Source: DASRHY01 sp035650275 (GTDB lineage: Bacteria > Actinomycetota > Actinomycetes > Propionibacteriales > Kribbellaceae). Taken from it: a DNA stretch of 64,000 nt. A model generated the notes under the pieces. It did no database searches and had not been told where the DNA came from. It saw only the letters and a program-made list of their open reading frames with translations. The position numbers were made by a program, and so were the translations under genes. The stretch lies in NCBI GenBank assembly GCA_035650275.1, contig DASRHY010000008.1, positions 114,928 to 178,927 of the forward strand, read 5' to 3'. Positions 48,440 to 57,519 of the stretch are shown here, in pieces. Positions within the stretch are counted from its first letter, which is position 1. Each line of letters starts with the position of its first letter.

Positions 48440-50551
48440 TCAGGTGCGACAGATTCGCACCACGTCGGCGCCGTACCGGTCCACTTTCACCCGGCCGATG
48501 CCGCCGATCCGCAGCAGCTCGAGCTCGTCCAGCGGCCGGACCTCGGCGATCGCGGTCAGGGTGGCGTCGGTGAACACGACGTACGGCGGGACCTTCTGCT
48601 CCGCCGCCCGCTCGGAGCGCCACGTCCGCAGCCGCTCGAACAGGGCCTCGTCCAGCGTGGAGGGGCAGTCCTCGCAGCGGCCGAGCTTGCGCGCCGGGGC
48701 GTCGACCAGACCCTTGCCGCAGACCCGGCACTTCGCCAACGTCTTCCCGCGTCCGCGGCGCTCCCGCTCGACCCTGGCCGGCGCCGGCCGCGCGGAGCCC
48801 GACACCCCCAGCGGATCCAGGAACCGGGTCGGGCCGCGCTGGCCCTTGCCACCCGGTGATCGGGACGTCGCCCAGCTCACCATCAGCCGGTCCTTGGCCC
48901 GGGTGATCCCGACGTAGAACAGCCGCCGCTCCTCCTCCACCTGGCGCGGCGTCTGGGCGTGGCTGATCGGCAGCGTGCCCTCGTGCGCCCCGACGACGAA
49001 CACGCAACGCCATTCCAGTCCTTTGGCCGCGTGCAGGGTGGCCAGCGTGACGCCGTCCGCGACCGGGGCGTGCTGGATCGCGGCCCGCCGCTCCAGCTCG
49101 GCGACGAACCCGGCCAGCCCGGCCTGTGGCTCGGCGACGCCGAACTCCTCGGCCATCGCGACCAGCGCCGCCAGCGACTCCCAGCGGTCGCGCACCGCGC
49201 CGGTCCCGGCCGGCGGCTCGTCGGTCCAGCCCGCGCCGGACAGCACCCCGCGGACCGCCTCCGGCACTGTGCCCGCGGTATCACCCGCCTTGGCCTGGCC
49301 GCGCAGCAGGACGCCGGCCTGCCGCACCTCGGCCCGCTCGAAGAACCGTTCCGCGCCCTTGAGCACCGCCGGGATGCCACGCTCGGCCAGCGCCTGCTCG
49401 AACGTCTCGGACTGCGCTTTGATCCGGAACAGCACCGCGATCTCGCGCAGCGGCACCCCGCCCGCGGCCAGGTCCGCGATCGTCCTGGCCACAGCGTCGG
49501 CCTCGGCGACCTCGTCGGCGTACTCGGTGAACGTCGGCGCCGGCCCGGAGTCGCGCTGCGACCGCAGCGTGACCCGCCCCGGCAGCCCGGCCGGCCCGGA
49601 CGCGCCCAGCACCGCGTTGGCCACCTCGACGACCTGCGGGGTGGACCGATAGTCGCGGACCAGCTCGACCACCGTGGCCCCGGGGTGGCGCTTGGTGAAC
49701 TGGACCAGGTTCGCCGGGTCGGCGCCGGCCCACGAGTAGATCGTCTGCGCCGGGTCGCCGACGACGCAGATGTCCTCGCGCCCGCCGAGCCAGAGGTCCA
49801 GCAGGGTCTGCTGCAGCGGCGACACGTCCTGGTACTCGTCCACCACAAACGTGCGGTACTGCCGCCGCACCTCGGCGGCGACCCGCTCGTCCTCGGCGAG
49901 CAGCGCCACCGCGCACAGCAGCACGTCCTCCAGGTCGATCCGGCCGCGCTCGGTCTTCACGTCCTCGTACGCCGCGAACACCCGCGCCACCGTCGCCGGG
50001 TCGAACCCGGCGAGCGCCCGTCCGGCCTGCGGCGCGACCCGGGCGTAGTCGTCCGGGCGGACGTTGGTCACCTTCGACCACTCCACCTCGCCGGCCAGGT
50101 CGCGCAGCGCGGCGGTGTCGGTCTGCAGCCGGCAGCGGGACGCCGCCTCGGCGAGCAGCGGGAACTTCCGGTCCTGGATCAGCGGCAGCTCCGCGCCGTA
50201 CACCTTGGGCCAGAACCAGCGGGCCTGGCGCAGCGCCGCGGAGTGGAACGTGCGGGCCTGGACGCCGACCGCGCCGAGCTGGGCGAGCCGGCCGCGCATC
50301 TCCCCCGCGGCCCGCTGCGTGAACGTCACCGCCAGCACCCGGGCCGGGTCGTACGTGCCGGTGCGCACGCCGTACGCGATCCGGTGCGTGATCGCCCGGG
50401 TCTTGCCGGTCCCGGCGCCGGCGAGCACACAGACCGCGCCGTGCAGCGCACTCGCGACCTCGCGCTGCTCGGGGTCGAGTGCGGCGAGCACGGCATCAGC
50501 TGACCCGTCGGCGGGTACAACGGGTGTGAGGTCGCTCACGGACGGAGACAT
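48440..50551 (-). CDS. uvrD2: UvrD2-type superfamily 1 DNA helicase with HRDC domain
   Basis: The 703-residue product has Walker A VLAGAGTGKTRAITHRIAYG, TFTQRAAGEM (motif Ia), VVDEYQDVSPLQQ (motif II), GDPAQTIYSWAGAD (motif III) and VTLATLHAAKGLEW with YVGITRAKDRL (motifs V, VI). The C-terminal part holds a tetracysteine zinc motif (CRVCGKG and CEDCPS) and an HRDC domain, the layout of mycobacterial UvrD2. It unwinds DNA 3' to 5' in repair. ATG at 50551 is chosen; no clear ribosome site is seen. It is divergent from the mycoredoxin gene and upstream of whiB7 on the same strand. Confidence 0.92.
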   Translation of the reverse strand: MSPSVSDLTPVVPADGSADAVLAALDPEQREVASALHGAVCVLAGAGTGKTRAITHRIAYGVRTGTYDPARVLAVTFTQRAAGEMRGRLAQLGAVGVQARTFHSAALRQARWFWPKVYGAELPLIQDRKFPLLAEAASRCRLQTDTAALRDLAGEVEWSKVTNVRPDDYARVAPQAGRALAGFDPATVARVFAAYEDVKTERGRIDLEDVLLCAVALLAEDERVAAEVRRQYRTFVVDEYQDVSPLQQTLLDLWLGGREDICVVGDPAQTIYSWAGADPANLVQFTKRHPGATVVELVRDYRSTPQVVEVANAVLGASGPAGLPGRVTLRSQRDSGPAPTFTEYADEVAEADAVARTIADLAAGGVPLREIAVLFRIKAQSETFEQALAERGIPAVLKGAERFFERAEVRQAGVLLRGQAKAGDTAGTVPEAVRGVLSGAGWTDEPPAGTGAVRDRWESLAALVAMAEEFGVAEPQAGLAGFVAELERRAAIQHAPVADGVTLATLHAAKGLEWRCVFVVGAHEGTLPISHAQTPRQVEEERRLFYVGITRAKDRLMVSWATSRSPGGKGQRGPTRFLDPLGVSGSARPAPARVERERRGRGKTLAKCRVCGKGLVDAPARKLGRCEDCPSTLDEALFERLRTWRSERAAEQKVPPYVVFTDATLTAIAEVRPLDELELLRIGGIGRVKVDRYGADVVRICRT

Positions 50552-50641
50552 TCGGGAAGAAGCACCACCAGCAGCACGGTTGGGACTGATCGGGAGCCAC
50601 CTTAAGCAGAGGCCCCGACAGACAACGAGAGATGGAGCCAC

Positions 50642-50881
50642 GTGTCCGCGTTCACGATGTACTCGACCCCCTGGTGTGGCTACTGCCACCGGCTGAAGGG
50701 ACAGCTCGATCGAGCGGGCATCGCCTACAGCGAGGTGGACATCGAACGCCAGCCGGACGCGGCGAGGATCGTGGAGCGGGTCAACAACGGCAACCAGACC
50801 GTGCCGACCGTGGTGTTCTCCGACGGCACCGCGATGACGAACCCGTCGCTGGCCGACATCGCCGAGAAGCTCGCCGCCTGA
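50642..50881 (+). CDS. mrx1: Mycoredoxin (glutaredoxin-like)
   Basis: The 79-residue protein has the redox motif WCGYCHRLK near residue 12 and the cis-proline segment QTVPTVVFSDG, as in mycoredoxin-1. It reduces mixed disulfides between proteins and mycothiol in actinobacteria. GTG start with ATGGAG 6 nt upstream. Its place between uvrD2 and nudC matches Mycobacterium (Rv3198A). Confidence 0.92.
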   Translation: MSAFTMYSTPWCGYCHRLKGQLDRAGIAYSEVDIERQPDAARIVERVNNGNQTVPTVVFSDGTAMTNPSLADIAEKLAA

Positions 50882-50905
50882 TCTGACACTCCCTCCGCCT
50901 CAGGT

Positions 50906-51862
50906 CTACCAGCGGCCAGGGAGCTCGGCGCCGTACCAGCCCTCGATCAGGCGGCGGGAGATCGACACCGCGCCGGGCAGCTTGACGTTCGCCGCCTCGG
51001 CGGCATCCAGCAGGTCCTCGCGGGTGAACCAGCGGGCGTCGGTGATCTCGTCGTCGTCGATGGCGATCTCGGTCTGGGCCGCGCGGGCGTAGAAGCCGAG
51101 CATCAGGCTGGACGGGAACGGCCAGGGCTGGCTCCCGGCGTACCGGATGTCGTCGGACAGGACGACCCCGGTCTCCTCGAACACCTCGCGCCGGACGGCG
51201 GCCTCGAGCGACTCGCCCGGCTCGACGAAGCCGGCCAGCGTGGAGTACCGGCCGGGTGGCCAGCTCGCGCCGCGGCCGAGCAGCGCCCGGTCCTCGTCGT
51301 CGGTGACCAGCACGATGATCGCCGGGTCGCTGCGCGGGAAGTGTTGCGCGGAGCACTCCGGGCAGCGACGGATGTGCCCGGCCTCCCCCACGTCGGTGGC
51401 GGCGCCGCAGCGCGCGCAGCGCGGGTGCGTGGCGTGCCAGTTGGCCAGGCCGATCGAATGCACCGCGATGCCTGCCTCGCGGTCGTCCAGGAACGCGCCG
51501 GCCTCGCGCAGGGTGGCGAAGCCGTCGTCACCGCTGCGGTCGTCGGTCGGGTCCAGCAGAACGGCGAACACGGCGCGGCCGTCGGCGTGCCGTCCGGCGC
51601 CGGCGTCACGGTCGATGCCCAGGAAGGCCCGCTCGCCCGGCGGCGCGTCGGCCGCCTTCACGAAGGTGAGCCGCGCGTGGTCCGGGCTCACCGCGAGCCG
51701 GTCGGTGGCGACCACCACGACCTGGGTGTCGGGACGGGCCCAGGCCTGGTCCAGCCAGGCCGGGTCGCGGCGCCGGTCGGCGGCCCGGTCCAGCACCGAG
51801 CGGGACAGCGCGAGCAGGGACGGGTCGATCCGGGGCGGGAAGGCAGCAGTGGCATCCGGCAC
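50906..51862 (-). CDS. nudC: NADH pyrophosphatase (NUDIX)
   Basis: The 318-residue product has an N-terminal beta domain, a zinc ribbon (CARCGA and CPECSAQ, about 150-175) and the NUDIX box FVEPGESLEAAVRREVFEET. SQPWPFPSSLMLGF follows the box, the SQPWPFPxS signature of NudC enzymes that cleave NADH to NMNH and AMP and can decap NAD-RNA. TACGTT stands 7 nt before GTG 51862, so this leaderless start is preferred to an ATG 20 codons upstream that would overlap the deoD start. Confidence 0.92.
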   Translation of the reverse strand: MPDATAAFPPRIDPSLLALSRSVLDRAADRRRDPAWLDQAWARPDTQVVVVATDRLAVSPDHARLTFVKAADAPPGERAFLGIDRDAGAGRHADGRAVFAVLLDPTDDRSGDDGFATLREAGAFLDDREAGIAVHSIGLANWHATHPRCARCGAATDVGEAGHIRRCPECSAQHFPRSDPAIIVLVTDDEDRALLGRGASWPPGRYSTLAGFVEPGESLEAAVRREVFEETGVVLSDDIRYAGSQPWPFPSSLMLGFYARAAQTEIAIDDDEITDARWFTREDLLDAAEAANVKLPGAVSISRRLIEGWYGAELPGRW

Positions 51863-51914
51863 GCCTGCCAACGTACCGCCAGCCCGAACCGCGGGCCGTG
51901 CAAGGATTCCCGCC

Positions 51915-52628
51915 ATGAGCATTCACATCGGAGCCGAGAAGGGGCAGATCGCGCCGCGCGTGCTGTTCCCTGGCGACCCCGCCCGCGCCAAGTGGATCGC
52001 GGACACGTTCCTGACCGACGCCACCTGCTACACCGAGATCCGCAACATGTGGGGCTTCACCGGCACCTTCAAGGGCGAGCAGGTGTCGGTCCAGGGCTCC
52101 GGGATGGGCCAGCCGTCAGCGTCGATCTACGCGCACGAGCTGTTCGCCGAGTACGACGTGCAGACACTGATCCGGGTCGGCAGTGCGGGCGCGCTGGTCG
52201 AGCAGGTCAAGCTGCGCGACGTGATCATCGCGATGTCGGCGAGCACCGACTCGCAGATGAACTACCACCGGTTCCAAGGCATCCACTACGCGCCGACCGC
52301 GGACTTCGCGCTGCTGCGCAAGGCGGTCGAGAGCGCGGAAGCAGCCGGGTACACCCCGCACGTCGGCCAGGTGTTCTCCGGCGACGTGTTCTACAACGAC
52401 CGGCCGGAGCTGGTCTCGCAGACCGCGGCGTACGGCGTGCTGGGGGTCGAGATGGAAGCGGCGGCGCTCTACACGCTGGCGGCGAAGTTCGGCCGCAGAG
52501 CGCTCGGCATCATGACGGTGTCGGACCACCTGGTCACTGGCGAGGTGACGTCGGCCGAGGAGCGTCAGTCGACGTTCTCGGAGATGGTCGAGATCGCGCT
52601 GGAGACCGCGATCGGGGTGCCGGTCTGA
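51915..52628 (+). CDS. deoD: Purine-nucleoside phosphorylase, DeoD type
   Basis: The product of 237 residues matches hexameric PNP: VLFPGDPARAKWIA binds phosphate, GSGMGQPSASIY and RVGSAGAL follow. GVEMEAAALYTLAAKFG contacts the nucleoside, and LGIMTVSDHLVTG carries the catalytic aspartate. It splits purine nucleosides into base and ribose-1-phosphate in salvage. AAGGAT lies 7 nt before the ATG, so the message may be leaderless and divergent from nudC with only 52 bp between starts. Confidence 0.93.
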   Translation: MSIHIGAEKGQIAPRVLFPGDPARAKWIADTFLTDATCYTEIRNMWGFTGTFKGEQVSVQGSGMGQPSASIYAHELFAEYDVQTLIRVGSAGALVEQVKLRDVIIAMSASTDSQMNYHRFQGIHYAPTADFALLRKAVESAEAAGYTPHVGQVFSGDVFYNDRPELVSQTAAYGVLGVEMEAAALYTLAAKFGRRALGIMTVSDHLVTGEVTSAEERQSTFSEMVEIALETAIGVPV

Positions 52629-52720
52629 GCCGGTATGCCGTGGCGCTGGCGGTGGTAACGCTGCTCGCCGGCGTGGCGGCCTAGTCGAGCTGGGTCGACC
52701 CGGTGATCGGCTTGCCACAA

Positions 52721-52763
52721 ACCAGTGTGCGCCGCGGTCCCCCGAGCCACGACGCACACTGGT
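52721..52763. terminator. Bidirectional hairpin terminator
   Basis: ACCAGTGTGCG (52721-52731) pairs with 52753-52763 across 21 nt, between convergent deoD and lipoprotein genes. Confidence 0.65.
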
Positions 52764-52773
52764 GGTCTGTCAG

Positions 52774-53745
52774 CTATGCGCAGCGCAGTGCCTTCTTGCC
52801 GTTCGGGGCGATCGGGAACCACACGTTGCCGGTGCCGTAGCCGGACACCTCACCGAGCAGCTTGTCCTTGTGGAAGTAGTACAGCGGCCAGCCCTTCAGC
52901 GTGAGCTGTGTGCCCTCCGGGCGCTCGATGGTGCCGATATCGGACTGCTTGATGCCCTGACCGATCACCTTGAAGCCCTTCGGCCCGGCCAGCACCGGCT
53001 CCCAGGTCTTGGCGCAGCCGTCGAAGCAGGTCGAGGTCGGCGGGTTCGGCGAGTCGGCGTCGAACCGGTACATCACCCGGCCGGTGCCGCTGGTCACGAA
53101 CGACATGAACCCGTCCACCGTTTTCACGGTCAGCGTCTGCACGTCCTTCTGCGCGGGCACCGAGGGCGGCGCGTCGTCGCCGGCCTTCTTGGCCTTGCCA
53201 CCGTTGGGGTTCACGGCGAACCACACGCCGCCGGTACCGTGACCGGAGGTCTCGCCGAGCTTGATGTCGTTCTTGTTGTAGTACAGCGGCCAGCCCTTGA
53301 GCGTCACCTGCTTGCCCTGCGGGCCTTCGATGCTGCCGAGCTTCTTGATGTCGATGCCGCCGCCCCGCACGCTGATGCCGGTGCCGGCCGGTACCGGCTC
53401 CCAGGTCTTGGTGCACGCGCCGGTGCAGGTGGACTGCGACGGGTTCGGCGAGTCGTTGTCGAAGCGGTACACGGTCCGGCCGGTCGCACTGGTCACGATC
53501 GGGCTGAAGCCGTCCAGCTTGGTCACCTTCAGGACCTTGGCCGGCTTCACCGCCGGCTTGCCGTTCAGGTCCTCCTGGCCCTTGTCCTCCGTGGCCTCGT
53601 CGTTGGCCGGCGCGGCGTTCGCGGCAGGCTCGGCGTCCTGTCCGTCGCCGGCGCCCTGCCCGTACGAGCCGTAGCCTCCACAGGCGGCCAGAGTGGCCAC
53701 CGCCGAGATCGCGCCGACAGTGCTGAGCAGAATGCGCTTCCTCAC
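52774..53745 (-). CDS. Lipoprotein with two PF03640-type secreted repeats
   Basis: The product of 323 residues has a lipoprotein signal (RKRILLSTVGAISAVATLAA then C at about residue 25). A charged linker follows, then two tandem copies of the Lipoprotein_15 repeat: TCTGACTKTWEPVPAG with LKGWPLYYNKND, and TCFDGCAKTWEPVLAG with LKGWPLYYFHKD. Each repeat has two cysteines that may pair. The family (SCO0930-like) is anchored to the outer face of the membrane; function is unknown, with copper or electron-transfer roles suggested for some relatives. GTG start with GGAGG 7 nt upstream. Confidence 0.85.
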   Translation of the reverse strand: MRKRILLSTVGAISAVATLAACGGYGSYGQGAGDGQDAEPAANAAPANDEATEDKGQEDLNGKPAVKPAKVLKVTKLDGFSPIVTSATGRTVYRFDNDSPNPSQSTCTGACTKTWEPVPAGTGISVRGGGIDIKKLGSIEGPQGKQVTLKGWPLYYNKNDIKLGETSGHGTGGVWFAVNPNGGKAKKAGDDAPPSVPAQKDVQTLTVKTVDGFMSFVTSGTGRVMYRFDADSPNPPTSTCFDGCAKTWEPVLAGPKGFKVIGQGIKQSDIGTIERPEGTQLTLKGWPLYYFHKDKLLGEVSGYGTGNVWFPIAPNGKKALRCA

Positions 53746-53951
53746 GGTTGTCCTCCGAGTTCGCGGTGTGTTCGTCAACACCGCGGACACGGCTCCCGTC
53801 CGAGACCGGTTCAACGCATTCCGGACGAATTTCCACCTCCCGCACCGACACCCCACCCGCGACAACAAGTTCTCTCTTGGCCTCTCGAGCGCCTCGACCC
53901 GCTCGCCCTCGCCGCGACGCGCTGGGACGTGGGGCTCGCGCCGCATATCGA

Positions 53952-53972
53952 TATCGGTATGTCTTACCGATA
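53952..53972. promoter_or_regulatory. AT-rich inverted repeat TATCGGT-N7-ACCGATA
   Basis: Perfect 7-bp arms in an unusually AT-rich 40 bp (53941-53980), next to a half-copy of the family B repeat (53832-53850). It has the look of an operator for a dimeric repressor, but the following gene is decayed. Confidence 0.4.
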
Positions 53973-54023
53973 ACGGCATGCGACCAGGCACCGTCTTCCA
54001 GGGTCTCCAGACGGCGGGACGGG

Positions 54024-54377
54024 GTGTCCGTGCAGACCATTCATCCCGGCGAGTTCACGTTCGAGGACCTCGATGCGCTTCCCGACGACGGGCTGCAGTA
54101 CGAGCTGGTCGACGGGATGCTGCTCGTGACCCCGTCGCCGTTCCCGCTGCACGAGCGGGCAGTGACGGAGATCGCGTACGCGCTGCGCCATGCGTGCCCT
54201 GACGAGCTCGAGGTCTTCGTCGCGCCGCTTGACTTTCGGCCCACGTCACACCGGTCGCTGCAGCCGGACGTGCTGGTGGTGCGACGCGAGGACATCGGCC
54301 CGAAGAACGGCTCGTCGGTGTACAAGGCGGACCTGCCCTATCCGGTACGGATCGTGCCGAAGGAGATCATCCGCTGA
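54024..54377 (+). pseudogene. Uma2-family (PD-(D/E)XK) gene with internal deletion
   Basis: The 117-codon frame starts like Uma2/DUF820 proteins (TIHPGEFTFEDLDALPDDGL, YELVDGMLLVTPSP, SLQPDVLVVRRED). It then jumps to a family-like C-terminus (YPVRIVPKEIIR). Intact Uma2 proteins are about 185-200 residues. The missing part includes the PLLVVEVLSPST-like nuclease strand with the catalytic Glu-Val-Leu segment. The deletion keeps frame, so a short protein may still be made but should lack nuclease activity. Its end overlaps the convergent adnB-like stop by 11 nt. Confidence 0.55.
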
Positions 54378-57300
54378 GCAGGGCCATGAGCTCGTCGCGG
54401 CCGGGGAGTGCCTCGGGGCGGACTACGTCACCGGTGCGGACGTAGTAGAAGGCGGCGCCGACCCCTTCGAGCGGGATGCCCTCCAGCTCGGCCCAGGCGA
54501 GCCGGTAGATCGCGAGCTGCAGCGGGTCGGCGGTCTCCCGGCGGTGGGTCTTCCAGTCGATCACGTCGTACCGCGGGTCCGGGCCGGCGCCGGTGCGGTA
54601 GACCGCGTCGATCCGGCCGCGGATCACCCGGCCTCCCAGCGCGAGTGCGAACGGCGCCTCGATCTCGTACGGCGTCTGCTCGCCGTACGGCCCGTCCCGG
54701 AAGGCGTCCATCAGCTCGGTCAGGTCGGTGTCGTCGACGATCTCGGAGTCGGCCGCCCCAGGCAGGTCGTCGGGGTCGAGCAGCAGCTGCTGGCCGAAGT
54801 ACGTCTCTACCCAGGCGTGGAACCGGGTGCCGAACCGCGCCGCCCGGTTCGGCTTGCGCGGCATCGGCCGGGCCAGATCCGAGGCCAGCCCGTCCGGGTC
54901 CTTGGCCAGTCGCATCACCTGGGTCGCGGACAACGTTCCCGGCAGCGCCACCTGCTGGGCGTGGCGGCTGCGGCTCTCCCGGGCCTCGGCGACCAGCCGC
55001 TCCAGCTCGGAGTCCCAGCGCGCCACCGTGGCCTGCTCGTCCAGCAGCAGGTCGGCCTCGTCGGCCAGCGGTCCATGCCTACGGGACGTGCGAACCAGCT
55101 CGGCTGCCTCCAGCCGGCGGCTGCGCCGGACCGGGTCGGGCGGAGCCGGCCAGGCCGCCTCGGTCGCCTCGCGTAGATCCGGGTTCTCCGCATCGGCCTC
55201 CGGCCGGTCTGCCCAGCTCACCACCCGGCCGGCGTGCTGGCGCAGCAGCTCCAGGTACGACGAGGGGCCGCGCGGCTTCTTCTGCGTCGGGCCCCACCAG
55301 TGCCCGGTGGCGACCAGGATGTCCTTCGCCCGGGTGAACGCGACGTACCCGAGCCTCCGCTCCTCCAGCAGGTCGCTGTCCTTGCAGGCGGCGGCGAACT
55401 CCTTCAGCCCCGCGTTGGTCAGCTCGCGGACGCCCGGCAGGGTCGCGCCGTCGCCGCGCAGCGGCCACGGCAGCGTGCGCGCGTTGGTGGTCCACTTCGA
55501 CCGGCCGCGGTCGCTCGGGAACACCGTCGCCGCCAGCGCGGGGACGAAGACCACCGGCCACTCCAGGCCCTTCGCCCGGTGCGCGGTGAGCAGCTTCACC
55601 GAGTCGGCCTCGCTCGGGACCGCGAGGTCCAGCCCGGCGGCGTACTCCTCCTCGGCGGCCAGGTAGCCGAGCAGTCCGTCCAGCGACCCCGCGCCATCGC
55701 CGGTCTCGGCGGAAGCGAAGTTGCCGACGGCATCGAGGAATGCGGCCAGGTGGTCGCGCCGGGACGCCGCGACGTGCTCCGGCGTGGCGGCCAGCTCGAC
55801 GTCCAGTCCGATCGTGGCCACCACCCGCCGGACCAGGTCGATCAGCGGCTCGCCGGCATGCGCGCGCAGGCCGCGCAGCTCCAGCGACAGCTCGGAGAAC
55901 CGCTCCCGCGCGGCCGCGTCGTACTGCCAGTCCTCGCCGCCCGGGTCGTCCACCGCCTCGGCGAGCGAGATCACCTCGGTGGCGTCCATCCCGCTTGTCG
56001 CGGCGTCCAGCGCGGCGACCAGGTCGTCCGGGTCGTACCGGTGCCGCTCGGCGTGCGCCAGCACCCGGGCCCGGTTCGCCAGCAGGGCCAGGTCGCGCGG
56101 GCCGATCCGGTACCTCGGGCCGGTCAGGATCCGCAGCATCGCGGCGTTCGCGGTCAGGTCGTTCACGGCCTGCAGGACCGCCACCACGTCGACCACCTCG
56201 GGTAGCGCGAGCAGGCCACCGAGCCCGACCACCTCGACCGGTACGCCACGCTCGACCAGGGCGGCATGCACCGCGCTCAGGTCGGCGTTGGTGCGCATCA
56301 GCACGCCGATGTCCTTCCAGCGCCGGCCCGGCGTGTTGTGCGCGGCGACGATCGCGTCCGCGACCCAGGCGACCTCGGCGCTGCGGGTCTCGAACAACCC
56401 GACGGTGATCCCGCCGGGCCGGGCGTCGTCGGGGGCGGTGAGCGCCTCGACTCCCGGGTGGTGCTCGTACAGCGGACCGGCGTGCTCGTTCGCGGCGGCC
56501 AGGATGCCGCTGCCACAGCGCCGGTTCACGCTCAGCACGAACCGCCGGGCCGGCGTACCGTCCGCGGCCGGGAAGTGCGCCGGGAAGTCGTCCAGGTTCG
56601 CCACCGACGCGCCGCGCCAGCCGTAGATCGCCTGGCACGGGTCGCCGACCGCGGTGACCGGATGCCCCAGGCCGTCCGCGCCCGAGAACAACGCGGACAG
56701 CATCCGGCGCTGCGATACCGACGTGTCCTGGTACTCGTCCAGCAGCACCACCCGGTACCGGTCCCGTTCGATCCGCCCGACCTCGACGCACTCCTCGGCC
56801 AGCCGGGCGCCGAGCGCCATCTGGTCGGCGAAGTCCAGCACCCCGCGGTCCGCCTTGAGCGCTTGGTACTCCTCGACCAGCTGCAGGATCTCGGCCCGCT
56901 TCAACGCCGTCTCGGCGATCGTGCGGACCCCGGCGACCGGCTTCGCGACGGCCGCGACCTCGGCCCTCAGCGCCTCGTCGTACGACCGGACGTCCGCCGG
57001 CCGGACCAGGTGGTCGGCCAGCTCGCCGTCGAGCGCGAGCAGGCTGTTCACCAGCGTCGGGACATGGTGCGACGCGTGCCGGATCGGGCCCTTGCTGCGC
57101 CGTACGACGCGCCCGGCCAGCTGGAACCGGGTCGCGTCCGCGAGCACTCGCACGTCCGGCTCCACCCCCACCCGCAACCCGTGCTCGGCGATCAGCCCGC
57201 CCGCGAACGCGTGGTACGTCGAGACCACCGGCTCACCCGGTTCGTCGGCCGACGGCGCGGTGGGCAAGCGGGCCAGGGAGGCGCGGACCCTGGCGTCGAG

Positions 57301-57519
57301 TTCGGCGGCGGCTTTCTTGGTGAAAGTGAGGCCGAGGACCTGGTCGGGCCGGACCTGGCCGGTGCCGACGAGCCAGACCACGCGGGCGGCCATCGCGGTG
57401 GTCTTGCCGGAACCTGCGCCGGCCACGATCACGCCGGGCGCCAGCGGCGCGGTGATCGCGGCCAGCTGCTGGTCGCTGAAGCCGATGCCGAGCAGCTCGC
57501 ACAGATCGTCCGGGATCAC
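54367..57519 (-). CDS. adnB: AdnB-like helicase-nuclease subunit
   Basis: This 1,050-residue protein has a UvrD-type motor: Walker A VIVAGAGSGKTTAMAARVVW, LTFTKKAAAEL, LLDEYQDTSVSQRR, GDPCQAIYGWRGA, LLTAHRAKGLEW and FTRAKDILVATGHWW. A C-terminal RecB-like nuclease carries FGTRFHAWVE, GRIDAVYR and DVIDWKTHR, the GxxxH, D and DxK residues of the active site. With its coupled partner it should resect double-strand breaks, as AdnAB does in mycobacteria (Rv3201c/Rv3202c). AGGAGG lies 4 nt before GTG 57519, which overlaps the partner stop by 4 nt. Confidence 0.9.
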   Translation of the reverse strand: MIPDDLCELLGIGFSDQQLAAITAPLAPGVIVAGAGSGKTTAMAARVVWLVGTGQVRPDQVLGLTFTKKAAAELDARVRASLARLPTAPSADEPGEPVVSTYHAFAGGLIAEHGLRVGVEPDVRVLADATRFQLAGRVVRRSKGPIRHASHHVPTLVNSLLALDGELADHLVRPADVRSYDEALRAEVAAVAKPVAGVRTIAETALKRAEILQLVEEYQALKADRGVLDFADQMALGARLAEECVEVGRIERDRYRVVLLDEYQDTSVSQRRMLSALFSGADGLGHPVTAVGDPCQAIYGWRGASVANLDDFPAHFPAADGTPARRFVLSVNRRCGSGILAAANEHAGPLYEHHPGVEALTAPDDARPGGITVGLFETRSAEVAWVADAIVAAHNTPGRRWKDIGVLMRTNADLSAVHAALVERGVPVEVVGLGGLLALPEVVDVVAVLQAVNDLTANAAMLRILTGPRYRIGPRDLALLANRARVLAHAERHRYDPDDLVAALDAATSGMDATEVISLAEAVDDPGGEDWQYDAAARERFSELSLELRGLRAHAGEPLIDLVRRVVATIGLDVELAATPEHVAASRRDHLAAFLDAVGNFASAETGDGAGSLDGLLGYLAAEEEYAAGLDLAVPSEADSVKLLTAHRAKGLEWPVVFVPALAATVFPSDRGRSKWTTNARTLPWPLRGDGATLPGVRELTNAGLKEFAAACKDSDLLEERRLGYVAFTRAKDILVATGHWWGPTQKKPRGPSSYLELLRQHAGRVVSWADRPEADAENPDLREATEAAWPAPPDPVRRSRRLEAAELVRTSRRHGPLADEADLLLDEQATVARWDSELERLVAEARESRSRHAQQVALPGTLSATQVMRLAKDPDGLASDLARPMPRKPNRAARFGTRFHAWVETYFGQQLLLDPDDLPGAADSEIVDDTDLTELMDAFRDGPYGEQTPYEIEAPFALALGGRVIRGRIDAVYRTGAGPDPRYDVIDWKTHRRETADPLQLAIYRLAWAELEGIPLEGVGAAFYYVRTGDVVRPEALPGRDELMALLSG

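Noticed and set aside
52626..52684. Hydrophobic string after deoD (SRYAVALAVVTLLAGVAA, then stop)
   Set aside because: No ATG, GTG or TTG start at a suitable place and no ribosome site; probably chance or a tiny remnant.
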